Made by a program: the position numbers and the translations under genes. The notes beneath the pieces were generated by a model, which did not search any database, was not told the DNA's origin, and saw nothing but the letters and a program-made list of their open reading frames with translations. Source: Nitrosomonadaceae bacterium (GTDB taxonomy: Bacteria; Pseudomonadota; Gammaproteobacteria; Burkholderiales; Usitatibacteraceae). Taken from it: DNA of 16,651 nt. Location: positions 1-16,651 of the forward strand of contig JAJTHU010000053.1 in NCBI GenBank assembly GCA_021300055.1. The letters are read 5' to 3'. Shown here in pieces: positions 1 through 7,396 of this stretch. Every line of letters starts with the position of its first letter. Within the stretch, counting starts at the first letter, position 1.

Positions 1-1
1 G

Positions 2-226
2 CTGTTCTGGCGCTGGACGATGGGCTTTAACGCAACGATGGAATCGATCCATCGCTGGGCTTGGTGGTTTGCCGTGTTGTGCCCGATTTGCGGCGGCATC
101 GGCATTCTGCTCACCGGCACGGTTGTCGATAACTGGTATCTGTGGGCCGTCAAGCACCATGTCGCGCCAATGTACCCACCGATGCCGGTCGTCGATCCTG
201 CGCTCTTGCAAGGGGTGGCGAAATGA
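2..226 (+). CDS. pufM: Photosynthetic reaction centre M subunit, C-terminal part (5' end outside window)
   Basis: The reading frame is open from base 2 and gives the last 74 residues of the M chain, an integral membrane subunit that carries bacteriochlorophyll, bacteriopheophytin, quinone QA and the non-haem iron. The visible motif FWRWTMGFNATMESIHRWAWW is diagnostic. By alignment from memory with Rhodobacter sphaeroides M, the first W of FWRW corresponds to the QA-packing Trp252, N of GFNA to Asn259, and H of IHRW to the iron ligand His266; all three are kept. A final membrane helix follows (GGIGILLTGTVVDNWYLW). The gene stops with TGA at 224-226, overlapping the pufC start as ATGA, so the two are translationally coupled. 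The start and the first four helices are missing only because the window begins inside the gene. Confidence 0.97.
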   Translation: MFWRWTMGFNATMESIHRWAWWFAVLCPICGGIGILLTGTVVDNWYLWAVKHHVAPMYPPMPVVDPALLQGVAK

Positions 227-1287
227 ACATCATCATGAAATACAAAACCTCCTTCGTCGCATTGCTGGCGCTCGCTGGGTTGACGGGCTGCTGGGAACGT
301 CCGCCTATCGAGAGTGTCCAGACTGGATATCGCGGCACTGCGATGGTTGAGCTGAATAATCCGCGCTTGATGGCGGCGCAGCAGGCGGCAAATGTCGCGC
401 CCCAGCCGGCACCTCCCGCCGAAGCCGGCGGACCTCTCGCCAGCGCAGTCTTTAAAAACGTTCAAGTGCTTGGCAATTTATCCGTGGCCGAGTTCACGCG
501 TACGATGGCCTCGCTGACAAGTTGGGTCGCGCCAACAGAGGGATGCGCCTATTGCCACAAGCCTGGCGAAGGGCTGGAAGCGGATACGCTCTACACCAAG
601 GTCGTTGCGCGCAAGATGCTGCAAATGACGCAGGCGATCAACGTCGAGAACAAAGCGCACGTCGGCAGCACCGGGGTGACGTGTTACACCTGCCATCGTG
701 GTCAGCACGTGCCTGCGAATACGTGGGTGAACGCCGCGGCTTCAACCAAGTCTGCTAAGTTTTTGGGTGTCGAGAGCGGACAGAATCGGCCGTCGACCGC
801 TGTTAGCATCACTTCGCTTCCGTACGACCCGTTCAAGACCTACCTTAGTGGCAGCGCTGACATCAAGGTCGCGAGCAACACGGCTCTGCCAGCGGGAAAC
901 AAGAAGGACGTACCGAATGCCGAGCGTACCTTTGGCTTGATGATGCACATGTCTGATTCCTTGGGCGTCAACTGCACCTACTGCCATAACTCACAGGCCT
1001 TCGATAAGTGGTCCGTGAGCACACCTCAGCGTGTGACGGCGTGGCACGGCATTCGTATGGCCCGTGACATCAATAACAGCTATCTCGACCCGCTCAACAG
1101 CGTGTTCCCGGCCAATCGCAAGGGGCCGACCGGTGATGTCGCTAAGGTCAACTGCCAGACCTGCCATCAGGGTGCCACGAAGCCGCTGCTCGGCGCGCAG
1201 ATGGCGAAGAACTACCCTGCGATGTACTCGCCGGCGCCAGCAACTCCGCTGCCGGTGGTGGCGCAGGCGGCAACACCAAAAAAATAA
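223..1287 (+). CDS. pufC: Reaction-centre tetrahaem cytochrome c subunit (lipoprotein)
   Basis: This 354-residue subunit sits on the periplasmic face of the reaction centre and re-reduces the oxidised special pair. Four CxxCH haem sites are visible: C108-H112 (CAYCH), C154-H158 (CYTCH), C251-H255 (CTYCH) and C311-H315 (CQTCH). Candidate sixth ligands fall where Blastochloris viridis PufC has them: M95, M132, M240 and H146, the last giving one bis-His haem. The N-terminus is a lipoprotein signal peptide with lipobox LTGC, so C23 should be lipidated and membrane anchored. The ATG at 223 overlaps the pufM stop (ATGA) and is the preferred start; a second ATG at 235 (MKYKTSF) would also leave an intact signal peptide. 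A Pro/Ala-rich stretch (about residues 55-68) and a Pro/Ala-rich tail flank the haem domain. Length is normal for the family. It is the last gene of the puf operon here. Confidence 0.97.
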   Translation: MNIIMKYKTSFVALLALAGLTGCWERPPIESVQTGYRGTAMVELNNPRLMAAQQAANVAPQPAPPAEAGGPLASAVFKNVQVLGNLSVAEFTRTMASLTSWVAPTEGCAYCHKPGEGLEADTLYTKVVARKMLQMTQAINVENKAHVGSTGVTCYTCHRGQHVPANTWVNAAASTKSAKFLGVESGQNRPSTAVSITSLPYDPFKTYLSGSADIKVASNTALPAGNKKDVPNAERTFGLMMHMSDSLGVNCTYCHNSQAFDKWSVSTPQRVTAWHGIRMARDINNSYLDPLNSVFPANRKGPTGDVAKVNCQTCHQGATKPLLGAQMAKNYPAMYSPAPATPLPVVAQAATPKK

Positions 1288-1314
1288 ACGTTCCGATGAT
1301 GTAACTCGCCAATC

Positions 1315-1353
1315 GGCGCGGTGTTTCAGCCAAAAAGACTGAAACACCGCGCC
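1315..1353 (+). terminator. Perfect 15-bp hairpin after pufC, probable puf mRNA 3' end
   Basis: The arms GGCGCGGTGTTTCAG (1315-1329) and CTGAAACACCGCGCC (1339-1353) pair without mismatch around a 9-nt A-rich loop. It starts 27 nt after the pufC stop. There is no T tract on either strand after the stem, so it is not a textbook intrinsic terminator. It may act as a 3' stability element for the puf message or as a bidirectional barrier between the converging puf and puh transcripts. The structure is seen directly; its role is inferred from position. Confidence 0.75.
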
Positions 1354-1824
1354 AAATGGCGACTTTGGCTTTCCGGATCACTACTCGAACGGCAGCGCGG
1401 CTAAGCGTCACGCAAGTCCTTTCAGATACCGATAGGTTCGCTTAGCGGAGCGGAACGCTCGCTTGTAAAGTGCCATCCTTCTTCGTCCTGCGCGAGCGCA
1501 AGACACACGACAGCAGCTGGCCGGTTAGCGCAGCTGCGCGCGGGGCGGTGGAGTTCACGCATCCCGAATTGACACGTCGTCGATATCGCGCGAGATCACC
1601 ACACTCGCCACCAGACTTAGTGCCAGCGCGGATCGCTTTGGCTGTCAATGAAGTGAGTGCCGAAGATGCTTCGTTCTGCTTCCACTCGCGTACGACGACG
1701 TTCAGCGAGTCAGCCGTTGCTGGACTCAGCCTTCATGTAAAGAGGTGGACCCGAGGCGCTTGCGAGATCACGCGTCACGCGCGCGGAAGCCCGGGCTAGA
1801 GCCGCCCCGCGGCAACGTGAAATG
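1354..1824. other. Gene-free convergent junction between the puf and puh blocks
   Basis: No open frame here looks like a real protein. The longest frames (1470-1799 on +, 1442-1648 on -) are Arg/Ser-rich, have no recognisable domain and no good ribosome binding site. Small structures seen are an 8-bp inverted repeat GCTAAGCG/CGCTTAGC (1400-1407 and 1439-1446), a 12-bp palindrome GCGCAGCTGCGC (1528-1539), a 10-bp palindrome AGCCCGGGCT (1788-1797) and a weak hairpin GCCGC-CCC-GCGGC (1801-1813). The last two lie just past the puhE stop and could help end the - strand transcript, though no T tract follows. I see no tRNA-like fold and no TGT-N12-ACA (CrtJ/PpsR-type) site. Confidence 0.6.
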
Positions 1825-2622
1825 CTAGGCCTCGGCCGGATCTGCGGGAGGAGAGGCCGCAGTGGCGCGTGAGCCCAGCGCCCAACGCCAAATGCTCTCC
1901 ACGGGAAGCGGTAGTACCAAGAACCAGTGTTCGAGAACGGCGAGAACTAGAAGCGTCCCGAGCAGACTGAAGCCCGCGACTTCGTGCGGTGTTGCTTGTG
2001 CTGAAATTGCGCCTTGCCAGAGCAGGAATGCCACCGCGCTAGAGGCCGTGACGGAGATGGGAAACAACAGATTCAGTGGGCGCTTACCAAAGTAGCTTGC
2101 GAGGTAGCGCAATTGCGGTGGCAAAAAATTACTGTACTGATTGCGAACGCCCAAGAACAAGTTGAGCTTTGCTGACAGACGCATGATCCAAAGCAGAAGG
2201 AATGTCTGGCTCGCAATCTGGTTCACCTGCTGCCACGTGGCGACATAGATGAGAAGCATGCACGCGGCGAGTGACAACTCGTGATAGAGAATAGCCTCCG
2301 TGGCGAATTGAAACTTCTTCAACTCACTCGCGCCAGGGGGGCACGCTTCTCGTCGCGGACCGGCGACACCGCCCATCAGAAAATTCATTTCCTGCCAACC
2401 CCAAATCACCACGGCAGCGCTAAAGCCGATGAAGGTGGATAGGGCGCTGGTATCCCGACTTGCGACGATGATGGCACACAGCGCGCAAACCGCCATCACG
2501 CTAGCTGCGTACAAACTGCGGGCAAAAGTGCGCCTCGGTAGCCCGTCGAGATAGAGAATCAGCCCCGTGCTGAACCACCACAGGAACAAGGTAAACAGAA
2601 TCGCAGTTGTGATGGTGCTCAC
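1825..2622 (-). CDS. puhE: Photosynthetic complex assembly protein PuhE
   Basis: This 265-residue integral membrane protein belongs to the PuhE family, which influences assembly of the reaction-centre-LH1 complex and bacteriochlorophyll production in Rhodobacter; its biochemical activity is unknown. Family marks are the N-terminal FLWWFSTGLILYLDGLPRR and the central LLLWIMRLSAKLNLFLGVRN followed by LPPQLRYL. About six to seven hydrophobic segments are visible. The start is a GTG at 2620-2622, the only plausible one before the first helix, 25 nt after the acsF stop. No Shine-Dalgarno sequence precedes it, so translation may depend on ribosomes leaving acsF. It is the last gene of the - strand block. 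The C-terminus ends in an Ala/Pro/Glu tail. Confidence 0.93.
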   Translation of the reverse strand: MSTITTAILFTLFLWWFSTGLILYLDGLPRRTFARSLYAASVMAVCALCAIIVASRDTSALSTFIGFSAAVVIWGWQEMNFLMGGVAGPRREACPPGASELKKFQFATEAILYHELSLAACMLLIYVATWQQVNQIASQTFLLLWIMRLSAKLNLFLGVRNQYSNFLPPQLRYLASYFGKRPLNLLFPISVTASSAVAFLLWQGAISAQATPHEVAGFSLLGTLLVLAVLEHWFLVLPLPVESIWRWALGSRATAASPPADPAEA

Positions 2623-2647
2623 GCGTTCGTGCTTTTGTTACCGATGC

Positions 2648-3712
2648 TCACCAGGAGGGAGCCACGCGCACCTGTTCTGGGAGCGCATGATGCTTGACAG
2701 GGAAGAAGTAGAGCCGCGCAAACGTTACGACGCCCGCGAGTGCCCACCCGGCTTGCTTTAGTTTGCCGATGATGCCGCCGCGCTCTTTAGCGCGTGTGAC
2801 CGCATCTGAAATGCGGTGTAGGCGTTCGAGTCCAGCCCGGAACGACGGATGGTTGGTGTCCAGCGAGACGGGGAAAACCTGCTTGGAAATTTCCGTCGTG
2901 ATGTCGAAGACACGATAGTCGTAATCGGTCGAGTCGAGTCCCATTGCGTTGTGCAGCATCGGTCGCGTGTGGTCCCGCACATACATAGTCGCGTAAACGG
3001 CCAGCAGAAAAAAACGAATCCAATAGACGTTTAGGCCTTGGAGCAGTTTCGGGTTGGCACGCAAGATAAGCGCAAACGATTCACCATGCCGAAACTCGTC
3101 GTTACACCAGCGTTCAAACCACCGAAAGATTGGATGGAAGCGTTTTTCCGGATGCTTTTCGAGCTGCCGGAAAATCGTGATGTAACGCGCGTAGCCGATC
3201 TTCTCGGACAGGTACGTCGCATAGAAAATGTACTTTGGCTTGAAGTAGGTATAGGCCTTAGTCTTTTTCAGGTCACCCAAATCGACAGCGAGACCATAGT
3301 CCCGCAGCGCTTGGTTGATGAAACCAGCGTGACGCGATTCGTCGCGCGCCATGAAGCTCATCAGTTGCTTGATATCTGGATTGGTGATGTGTTTGCGAAT
3401 CTCGTTGTAGAGAATCTGGCCAGAGAACTCCGAGGTTAGTGAATTCACCAAGAAATCGAGAAACTCTTTCTTTAGCTCCGGGTCCATTTCGCGGATCTCA
3501 GCGGCGAACTCCGGCGTGCGTTGGAAATGGTCATGGTTGTTGTCGCCCTCGTACTCAGCCATCATCTTGTCCCACTCAGCGCGTACCGGACTGACATCTA
3601 GCGCATCCATCGCTGCGAAGTCCGTGGTGTAAAAGCGTGGGCTAATCAGATCGTTGGCTTTGGCGACGCGTTCAGCGTCAGCAGGGCTTTGAATTGCAAT
3701 TTGGGCTGACAT
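2648..3712 (-). CDS. acsF: Aerobic Mg-protoporphyrin IX monomethyl ester (oxidative) cyclase
   Basis: AcsF is the O2-dependent diiron enzyme that forms the isocyclic E ring, turning Mg-protoporphyrin IX monomethyl ester into divinyl protochlorophyllide. At 354 residues it has family length. The carboxylate-histidine signature is intact: E95 in LTSEFSGQ, E125 and H128 in DESRHAGF, and E206 and H209 in NDEFRHGE, plus the acidic helix around residues 167-170. The ATG start at 3710-3712 is preceded by AGAAGGGA (3719-3726) at suitable spacing. It lies between puhC (54 nt away) and puhE (25 nt away), the usual place in many purple bacteria. The radical-SAM anaerobic cyclase BchE is not in this window, so whether the cell can also make bacteriochlorophyll without oxygen cannot be told here. 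Proteobacterial forms may need the partner protein BciE, not seen here. Confidence 0.97.
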   Translation of the reverse strand: MSAQIAIQSPADAERVAKANDLISPRFYTTDFAAMDALDVSPVRAEWDKMMAEYEGDNNHDHFQRTPEFAAEIREMDPELKKEFLDFLVNSLTSEFSGQILYNEIRKHITNPDIKQLMSFMARDESRHAGFINQALRDYGLAVDLGDLKKTKAYTYFKPKYIFYATYLSEKIGYARYITIFRQLEKHPEKRFHPIFRWFERWCNDEFRHGESFALILRANPKLLQGLNVYWIRFFLLAVYATMYVRDHTRPMLHNAMGLDSTDYDYRVFDITTEISKQVFPVSLDTNHPSFRAGLERLHRISDAVTRAKERGGIIGKLKQAGWALAGVVTFARLYFFPVKHHALPEQVRVAPSW

Positions 3713-3766
3713 GAGGATTCCCTTCTACGACTGTGAAATGAGGCGCGCGAACAAGTGCTGTGCCAA

Positions 3767-4276
3767 TTAGCGCGGAGCAGGAGCTACGGCGTTAACTGTG
3801 CTGCCAGCAACAATCGCAGGGTTGCGTTGGATCAATAGTCGTTCAAATACGGCTGCATTGGTGGGTCCAAACGACTTGATGTCGATCTGGCGTTGCGTGG
3901 TTGTGTCGTCGAGCGTGAGCCTGCCATCCTGTCTGGCTCGCAGCACAAACGGTACTTCGGGGCCGAGCCCCTGGCGTTTACGTTCGCTTGCGAGCCCGCG
4001 CAACACACCGCGCAAAAATCCATTCGTGCCGGGTGCGACTCGCTCTATGGTGTCACCGGTACCTGCGTCAATGACCGCGATGCTGCCGTCCGTGCGATCC
4101 TCAAAAAAGAGTTGTCGCTCGACGACTGCTTCGGCAACAGAAACGTAAGACGACTGCAGCCCGAATACGCGCGCGCCCGCCACGGCAAGAATCGTGAACA
4201 CCAACGATGCGCCGATGAGAAGCAAAGCGGGCGACGCTTTATGTGCGCGCAAGCTCGGGCTGGCGTGCGCGCTCAT
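3767..4276 (-). CDS. puhC: Photosynthetic complex assembly protein PuhC
   Basis: PuhC is a small membrane-anchored protein needed for efficient reorganisation and assembly of the LH1-reaction-centre complex. The product has 169 residues: a short cytoplasmic N-terminus, one transmembrane segment (about residues 16-38, LLLIGASLVFTILAVAGARV), then a soluble domain. Family marks in the soluble part are RQLFFEDRTDGSIAVIDA and APGTNGFLRGVLRGLASERK. The ATG at 4274-4276 overlaps the puhB stop as ATGA, giving a clear coupled start. A short Ala/Pro tail ends the protein. A 54-nt gap separates it from acsF. Confidence 0.94.
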   Translation of the reverse strand: MSAHASPSLRAHKASPALLLIGASLVFTILAVAGARVFGLQSSYVSVAEAVVERQLFFEDRTDGSIAVIDAGTGDTIERVAPGTNGFLRGVLRGLASERKRQGLGPEVPFVLRARQDGRLTLDDTTTQRQIDIKSFGPTNAAVFERLLIQRNPAIVAGSTVNAVAPAPR

Positions 4277-4950
4277 GATGCAGTGGCCAACGGCTTAGGC
4301 ATGATTCCAGACGCTGGCGCTTTTGGTTGAGCGGGTGTGACAAAGCCACCTGACGCAGCTGCCATCGCCTCGCCCAAGAGGTTCGCCACTTCCACGCTGT
4401 GCGCGATTGCGCGCAGCATCGGCTCTGGTTTCGCGAGGTGCCAAGGACGTGCGTGGGGCCACAGATGCAAGTAGGCAATGTGATCCGCGCTATTGATGCT
4501 CAGAGCAATGTCGCCGACGCCACCATTGAGTTGACGGAGTCCGACCCGATCGAGGCTGCTAAATGGCAAGTTGAAGGTTACCGTCAACACGATGCCAATG
4601 CGCATCACCACACGCTGATTGGTAATTGTATAGAGCGTGGTTTTCGCAGACAGCCAAGCGAGCGCTGCAAGCGATCCAATCGCAAACAATGCCAGCGGTG
4701 ATAGCAGCAACAGCGCGCGCATGACTTCCGCCGACCCGCCTCCGTCTGCGACAACGAAGCTCGCGCGCAGGGCGAGGATGATTGCGAAGTAGATAGCGGC
4801 CGCGCGAACATAGAAGACATTGATGGCAAGGGCGCGCCAATCGGGGGCACCTTGCCAAACAATGCGTTCACCTTTGGGGAGCGGCTCCGGCAGTCCGGGG
4901 GCTGCTTCGAATTCATGCTCTGGCACCGGATAGAGTTTTGTCTCGCTCAT
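4273..4950 (-). CDS. puhB: Photosynthetic complex assembly protein PuhB
   Basis: PuhB is a membrane protein with a bacterial PH-like domain that assists reaction-centre assembly in Rhodobacter. The N-terminus carries the family motif LPEPLPKGERIVWQGAPDWRAL, followed by two or three hydrophobic segments (around AAAIYFAIILALR and LLLLSPLALFAIGSLAALAWL) and then the PH-like part with TLYTITNQRVVMRIG and LPFSSLDRVGLR. Two tandem ATG codons exist (4951-4953 and 4948-4950). The AGGAG at 4957-4961 is only 3 nt from the first but 6 nt from the second, so I prefer the second, giving 225 residues (MSETKLYPV). The gene follows puhA by about 12 nt and overlaps puhC by ATGA. Confidence 0.94.
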   Translation of the reverse strand: MSETKLYPVPEHEFEAAPGLPEPLPKGERIVWQGAPDWRALAINVFYVRAAAIYFAIILALRASFVVADGGGSAEVMRALLLLSPLALFAIGSLAALAWLSAKTTLYTITNQRVVMRIGIVLTVTFNLPFSSLDRVGLRQLNGGVGDIALSINSADHIAYLHLWPHARPWHLAKPEPMLRAIAHSVEVANLLGEAMAAASGGFVTPAQPKAPASGIMPKPLATAS

Positions 4951-4956
4951 CATCTG

Positions 4957-4961
4957 CTCCT
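4957..4961 (-). promoter_or_regulatory. Ribosome binding site of puhB
   Basis: AGGAG on the - strand, in the short gap after the puhA stop. The spacing of 6 nt to the second of two tandem ATG codons, against 3 nt to the first, favours the second as the start. Confidence 0.7.
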
Positions 4962-4965
4962 GCCG

Positions 4966-5733
4966 CTAAATCCAGGGTTCAGCGCGATCTGCGGATGCGT
5001 AGAGCGTGCCAGCACCGTAGTACGCCATGATGCGCTCCTCCTCAAGCAGCGTGACTGAGTCGGACTGCTTGGTGGTGGGAACGTCCGCAAAGTGGTGGGC
5101 GAAGATTGAGCGCACCTTGATGCCGTCATCGCCAATCTTCGTAAAGTTGTACGGCAGCAGCACACTCTTGCCATTGGCCGCGACCTTCACTTCGAAGTAG
5201 CGAATCACCGTCTCTGCTCGGTCAACCCACACTTCCGAGACTTGACCGGCAACGACACCATCACCACCGATGACGTTCATGCCAATCGGGTTCGGGTCGC
5301 GCGACTCAAGATGGAAGTTAGACGCAAGTCGCATCGGCACAATCTTCGGGCGACCGTCTACCGTCATATCGGGGGTGTCCGGACGCATGTTGTAAGCACC
5401 CGGCCCAACGCCGTCTAGCATAGGGTTGCCGGTAGGTTCGAGCGGCGCACCTGGATGCGGCGCAAATGCGCGTGCCTTGAGATCAGCGACCCTGCCCGTA
5501 TTGGCGCCATCAGGTGCCATGCGCGTGCTGCCATCGCGCAGAAGGTAGGTCTTCGGGTCGGGAACACGAGGAAACCCTTCGACCTTAAGGTTCGGCGACT
5601 CTTCTACTTCCAACGGGTAGCCTTCGCGCTTGTTTTCGCGATGCAAGTAGTAGATCAGTCCGGCGAAGAATATCCAGAACATGTACAAAACGATCTGTGC
5701 CACATCTATGTAACCTGTCATTGAGCCAACCAT
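4966..5733 (-). CDS. puhA: Photosynthetic reaction centre H subunit
   Basis: The H subunit caps the cytoplasmic face of the reaction centre and guides protons to quinone QB. The product has 255 residues, as expected. One N-terminal membrane helix is visible (about residues 11-30, VAQIVLYMFWIFFAGLIYYL), followed by HRENKREGYPLE. Then comes the long cytoplasmic beta-barrel domain with GGDGVVAGQVSEVWVDRAE, RYFEVKV, VLLPYNFTKI and the C-terminal AYYGAGTLYASADRAEPW. The ATG at 5731-5733 has a strong AGGAGG 8 nt upstream. A 205-nt gap separates it from lhaA, the largest inside the - strand block, so an own promoter is likely; high expression would fit a structural subunit. Confidence 0.97.
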   Translation of the reverse strand: MVGSMTGYIDVAQIVLYMFWIFFAGLIYYLHRENKREGYPLEVEESPNLKVEGFPRVPDPKTYLLRDGSTRMAPDGANTGRVADLKARAFAPHPGAPLEPTGNPMLDGVGPGAYNMRPDTPDMTVDGRPKIVPMRLASNFHLESRDPNPIGMNVIGGDGVVAGQVSEVWVDRAETVIRYFEVKVAANGKSVLLPYNFTKIGDDGIKVRSIFAHHFADVPTTKQSDSVTLLEEERIMAYYGAGTLYASADRAEPWI

Positions 5734-5938
5734 GATTGCTGCCTCCTATCGATAACCAGTCAAATCACTAAACCGTACTTCACCCACAACCGTGGCGAAC
5801 TGATGTCGCCTTTCACTGCACAGACCGTCGGACCTAGCTTCAAGATCTGTATTGCCTGCGCCGCGCCAAAACCGTTGTTGAACCCGTCCCACCTGTTGCC
5901 GACCACTACAAACCTGTACTGATGCAATTTGCAAGCCG
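5734..5938 (-). promoter_or_regulatory. lhaA-puhA intergenic region, probable puhA promoter/leader
   Basis: This 205-nt spacer has no credible gene. It holds the puhA ribosome binding site and an 11-bp odd palindrome TGCAATTTGCA (5923-5933) directly after the lhaA stop. I looked for TGT-N12-ACA repressor sites and found only near misses with 11 or 13 nt spacing. No convincing -35/-10 pair can be named by eye. In Rhodobacter a puhA promoter lies in the corresponding upstream region, which is the basis for the regulatory call. Confidence 0.4.
5742..5747 (-). promoter_or_regulatory. Strong ribosome binding site of puhA
   Basis: AGGAGG on the - strand, 8 nt before the puhA ATG. It is the best Shine-Dalgarno match in the block, fitting strong translation of a structural subunit. 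Confidence 0.8.
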
Positions 5939-7396
5939 CTAGCTGCGTGAGTTGGCCAGCTCAAGTGCTTGGCCATGCTCAGCTACCGGTGCTGCACGTC
6001 CGCGCTTTCTGCTACCCGCTAATGGTCCGATAACAATCAGAGTGATGAACAACAACAAAATTTCAGTGTGATAGACGCTGCTGTAGCCGACCGCGATGTC
6101 TGTGAGGGCCTCTCCCAAATGGCCATTGACCGCTAGTCCCGAGACGATGTCGCGCATTGCGCCACCGACGGCAATTGCTAGGCCACCCGCGGTGGCTTGC
6201 ACTGCGCCCCAGGCGCCGACCGCAAGTCCGTTGTAACCACTCGTCTCAATATCCATCGTTGCAGTCAACGTAGCCACGGAGAAAAAGCCGCCGCCAAAGC
6301 CTATCAACAGCGCACCCATGCGAAACAGCATCGGCGATTGCAGCGGTGCTGCGAACACCACCAGCGAGAATCCGGCGATACCGACTAGTGCGCCCCATCC
6401 GGCCAGCCGACACGGGTCCGCCCCTCGCGTCAACGATCGCGCTGCCACGCCGAACGCAATCAAGGCACCCCCAGCCAGTAGTGCGGTCAGCATCGACGTA
6501 GCCGACACGGATAGACCGAGTACTTCTGCGCCGTAGGGCTCGAGGATGATGTCCTGCATATTGAAAGCTGCCGTGCCGCAACCGACCGCAACGAGCAGGC
6601 GAATGGCGTATGGTTGCGCGCGAAAAACTGCCCACGCCTCTTTGAAGGTTAGTTCGCGCTCGGTGACGGCGCGCTTGAAGGCGTGGCGCGCCTCTTGTTT
6701 CCAGAGCGCAATCACGTTGAGGATGAGCGTGACTAATGCCGCACTCTGCACGACCTGAATCAATCGCTTCTGGCTAAAGTCGGCCAAAACGTAGCTGAAG
6801 ACGATCGAACTCACGACCGTACCAAGCAGCAACATTACATACATCAACGCCACCACGCGTGGACGCGCCTTTGCGGGTGCGAGATCGGTGGCCAGCGCGA
6901 GACCAGCCGTCTGCGTGGTATGCAATCCCGCTCCGACCAGCAAGAAAGCGAGCGCAGCGCCAATATGGCCGACGAAGACTGGGCCGTGGGTGTCGCCGGA
7001 CAGTATGAGTAAAGCAAATGGCATAAACGAAAAGCCGCCAAACTGCATCAGCGTGCCAAACCAAATGAACGGCACGCGCCGCCAGCCGAGCGCCGAACGG
7101 TACATATCCGACTTAAATCCCACTAGCGCACGAAATGGCGCGAACAGCAACGGCAGCGATACCATCGCGGCGACCAGCCAAGCGGCTACCTTGAGTTCGA
7201 CGATCATGACGCGATTGAGCGTGCCGATAAGCAAAGCGAGCGCCATGCCAACCGTGACTTGAAAGAGCGATAAGCGCATCAAGCGACCCAGCGGCAATTC
7301 TGTCGTCGCTGCATCTGCGAACGGCAAGAAACGCGTGCCCACCGCCATCCAGCCGCGGGTAGCGGCGTTGTTGAGAGCGGGCGGGATAAGCTTCAT
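5939..7396 (-). CDS. lhaA: Light-harvesting 1 assembly protein, LhaA/PucC-type MFS-like
   Basis: LhaA is a polytopic membrane protein of the PucC family (major-facilitator-like fold) that promotes LH1 assembly around the reaction centre, probably handing bacteriochlorophyll or nascent antenna peptides into place. The 485-residue product has about twelve hydrophobic segments. Family marks are RLSLFQVTVGMALALLIGTLNRVM, the loop FRALVGFKSDMYRSALGWRR, and IWFGTLMQFGGFSFMPFALL. The start chosen is the ATG at 7394-7396 (MKLIPPALN), which overlaps the bchM stop as ATGA. The frame is open further upstream to 7468, but that would run 76 nt into bchM and add residues unlike the family. Confidence 0.94.
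   Translation of the reverse strand: MKLIPPALNNAATRGWMAVGTRFLPFADAATTELPLGRLMRLSLFQVTVGMALALLIGTLNRVMIVELKVAAWLVAAMVSLPLLFAPFRALVGFKSDMYRSALGWRRVPFIWFGTLMQFGGFSFMPFALLILSGDTHGPVFVGHIGAALAFLLVGAGLHTTQTAGLALATDLAPAKARPRVVALMYVMLLLGTVVSSIVFSYVLADFSQKRLIQVVQSAALVTLILNVIALWKQEARHAFKRAVTERELTFKEAWAVFRAQPYAIRLLVAVGCGTAAFNMQDIILEPYGAEVLGLSVSATSMLTALLAGGALIAFGVAARSLTRGADPCRLAGWGALVGIAGFSLVVFAAPLQSPMLFRMGALLIGFGGGFFSVATLTATMDIETSGYNGLAVGAWGAVQATAGGLAIAVGGAMRDIVSGLAVNGHLGEALTDIAVGYSSVYHTEILLLFITLIVIGPLAGSRKRGRAAPVAEHGQALELANSRS

Noticed and set aside
1470..1799. 109-residue + frame in the puf/puh junction
   Set aside because: Arg/Ser-rich random-looking product, no ribosome binding site and no domain; it lies in a real intergenic region, so a search of homologues could still change this.
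3038..3439. 133-residue + frame opposite acsF
   Set aside because: Antisense to a strongly conserved enzyme gene, with no recognisable motif.
3893..4330. 145-residue + frame opposite puhC/puhB
   Set aside because: Spans two certain genes on the other strand and has no family resemblance.
5893..5913. Possible CrtJ/PpsR repressor site before puhA
   Set aside because: TGT and ACA half-sites are present but spaced by 11 nt instead of 12; another pair nearby has 13.
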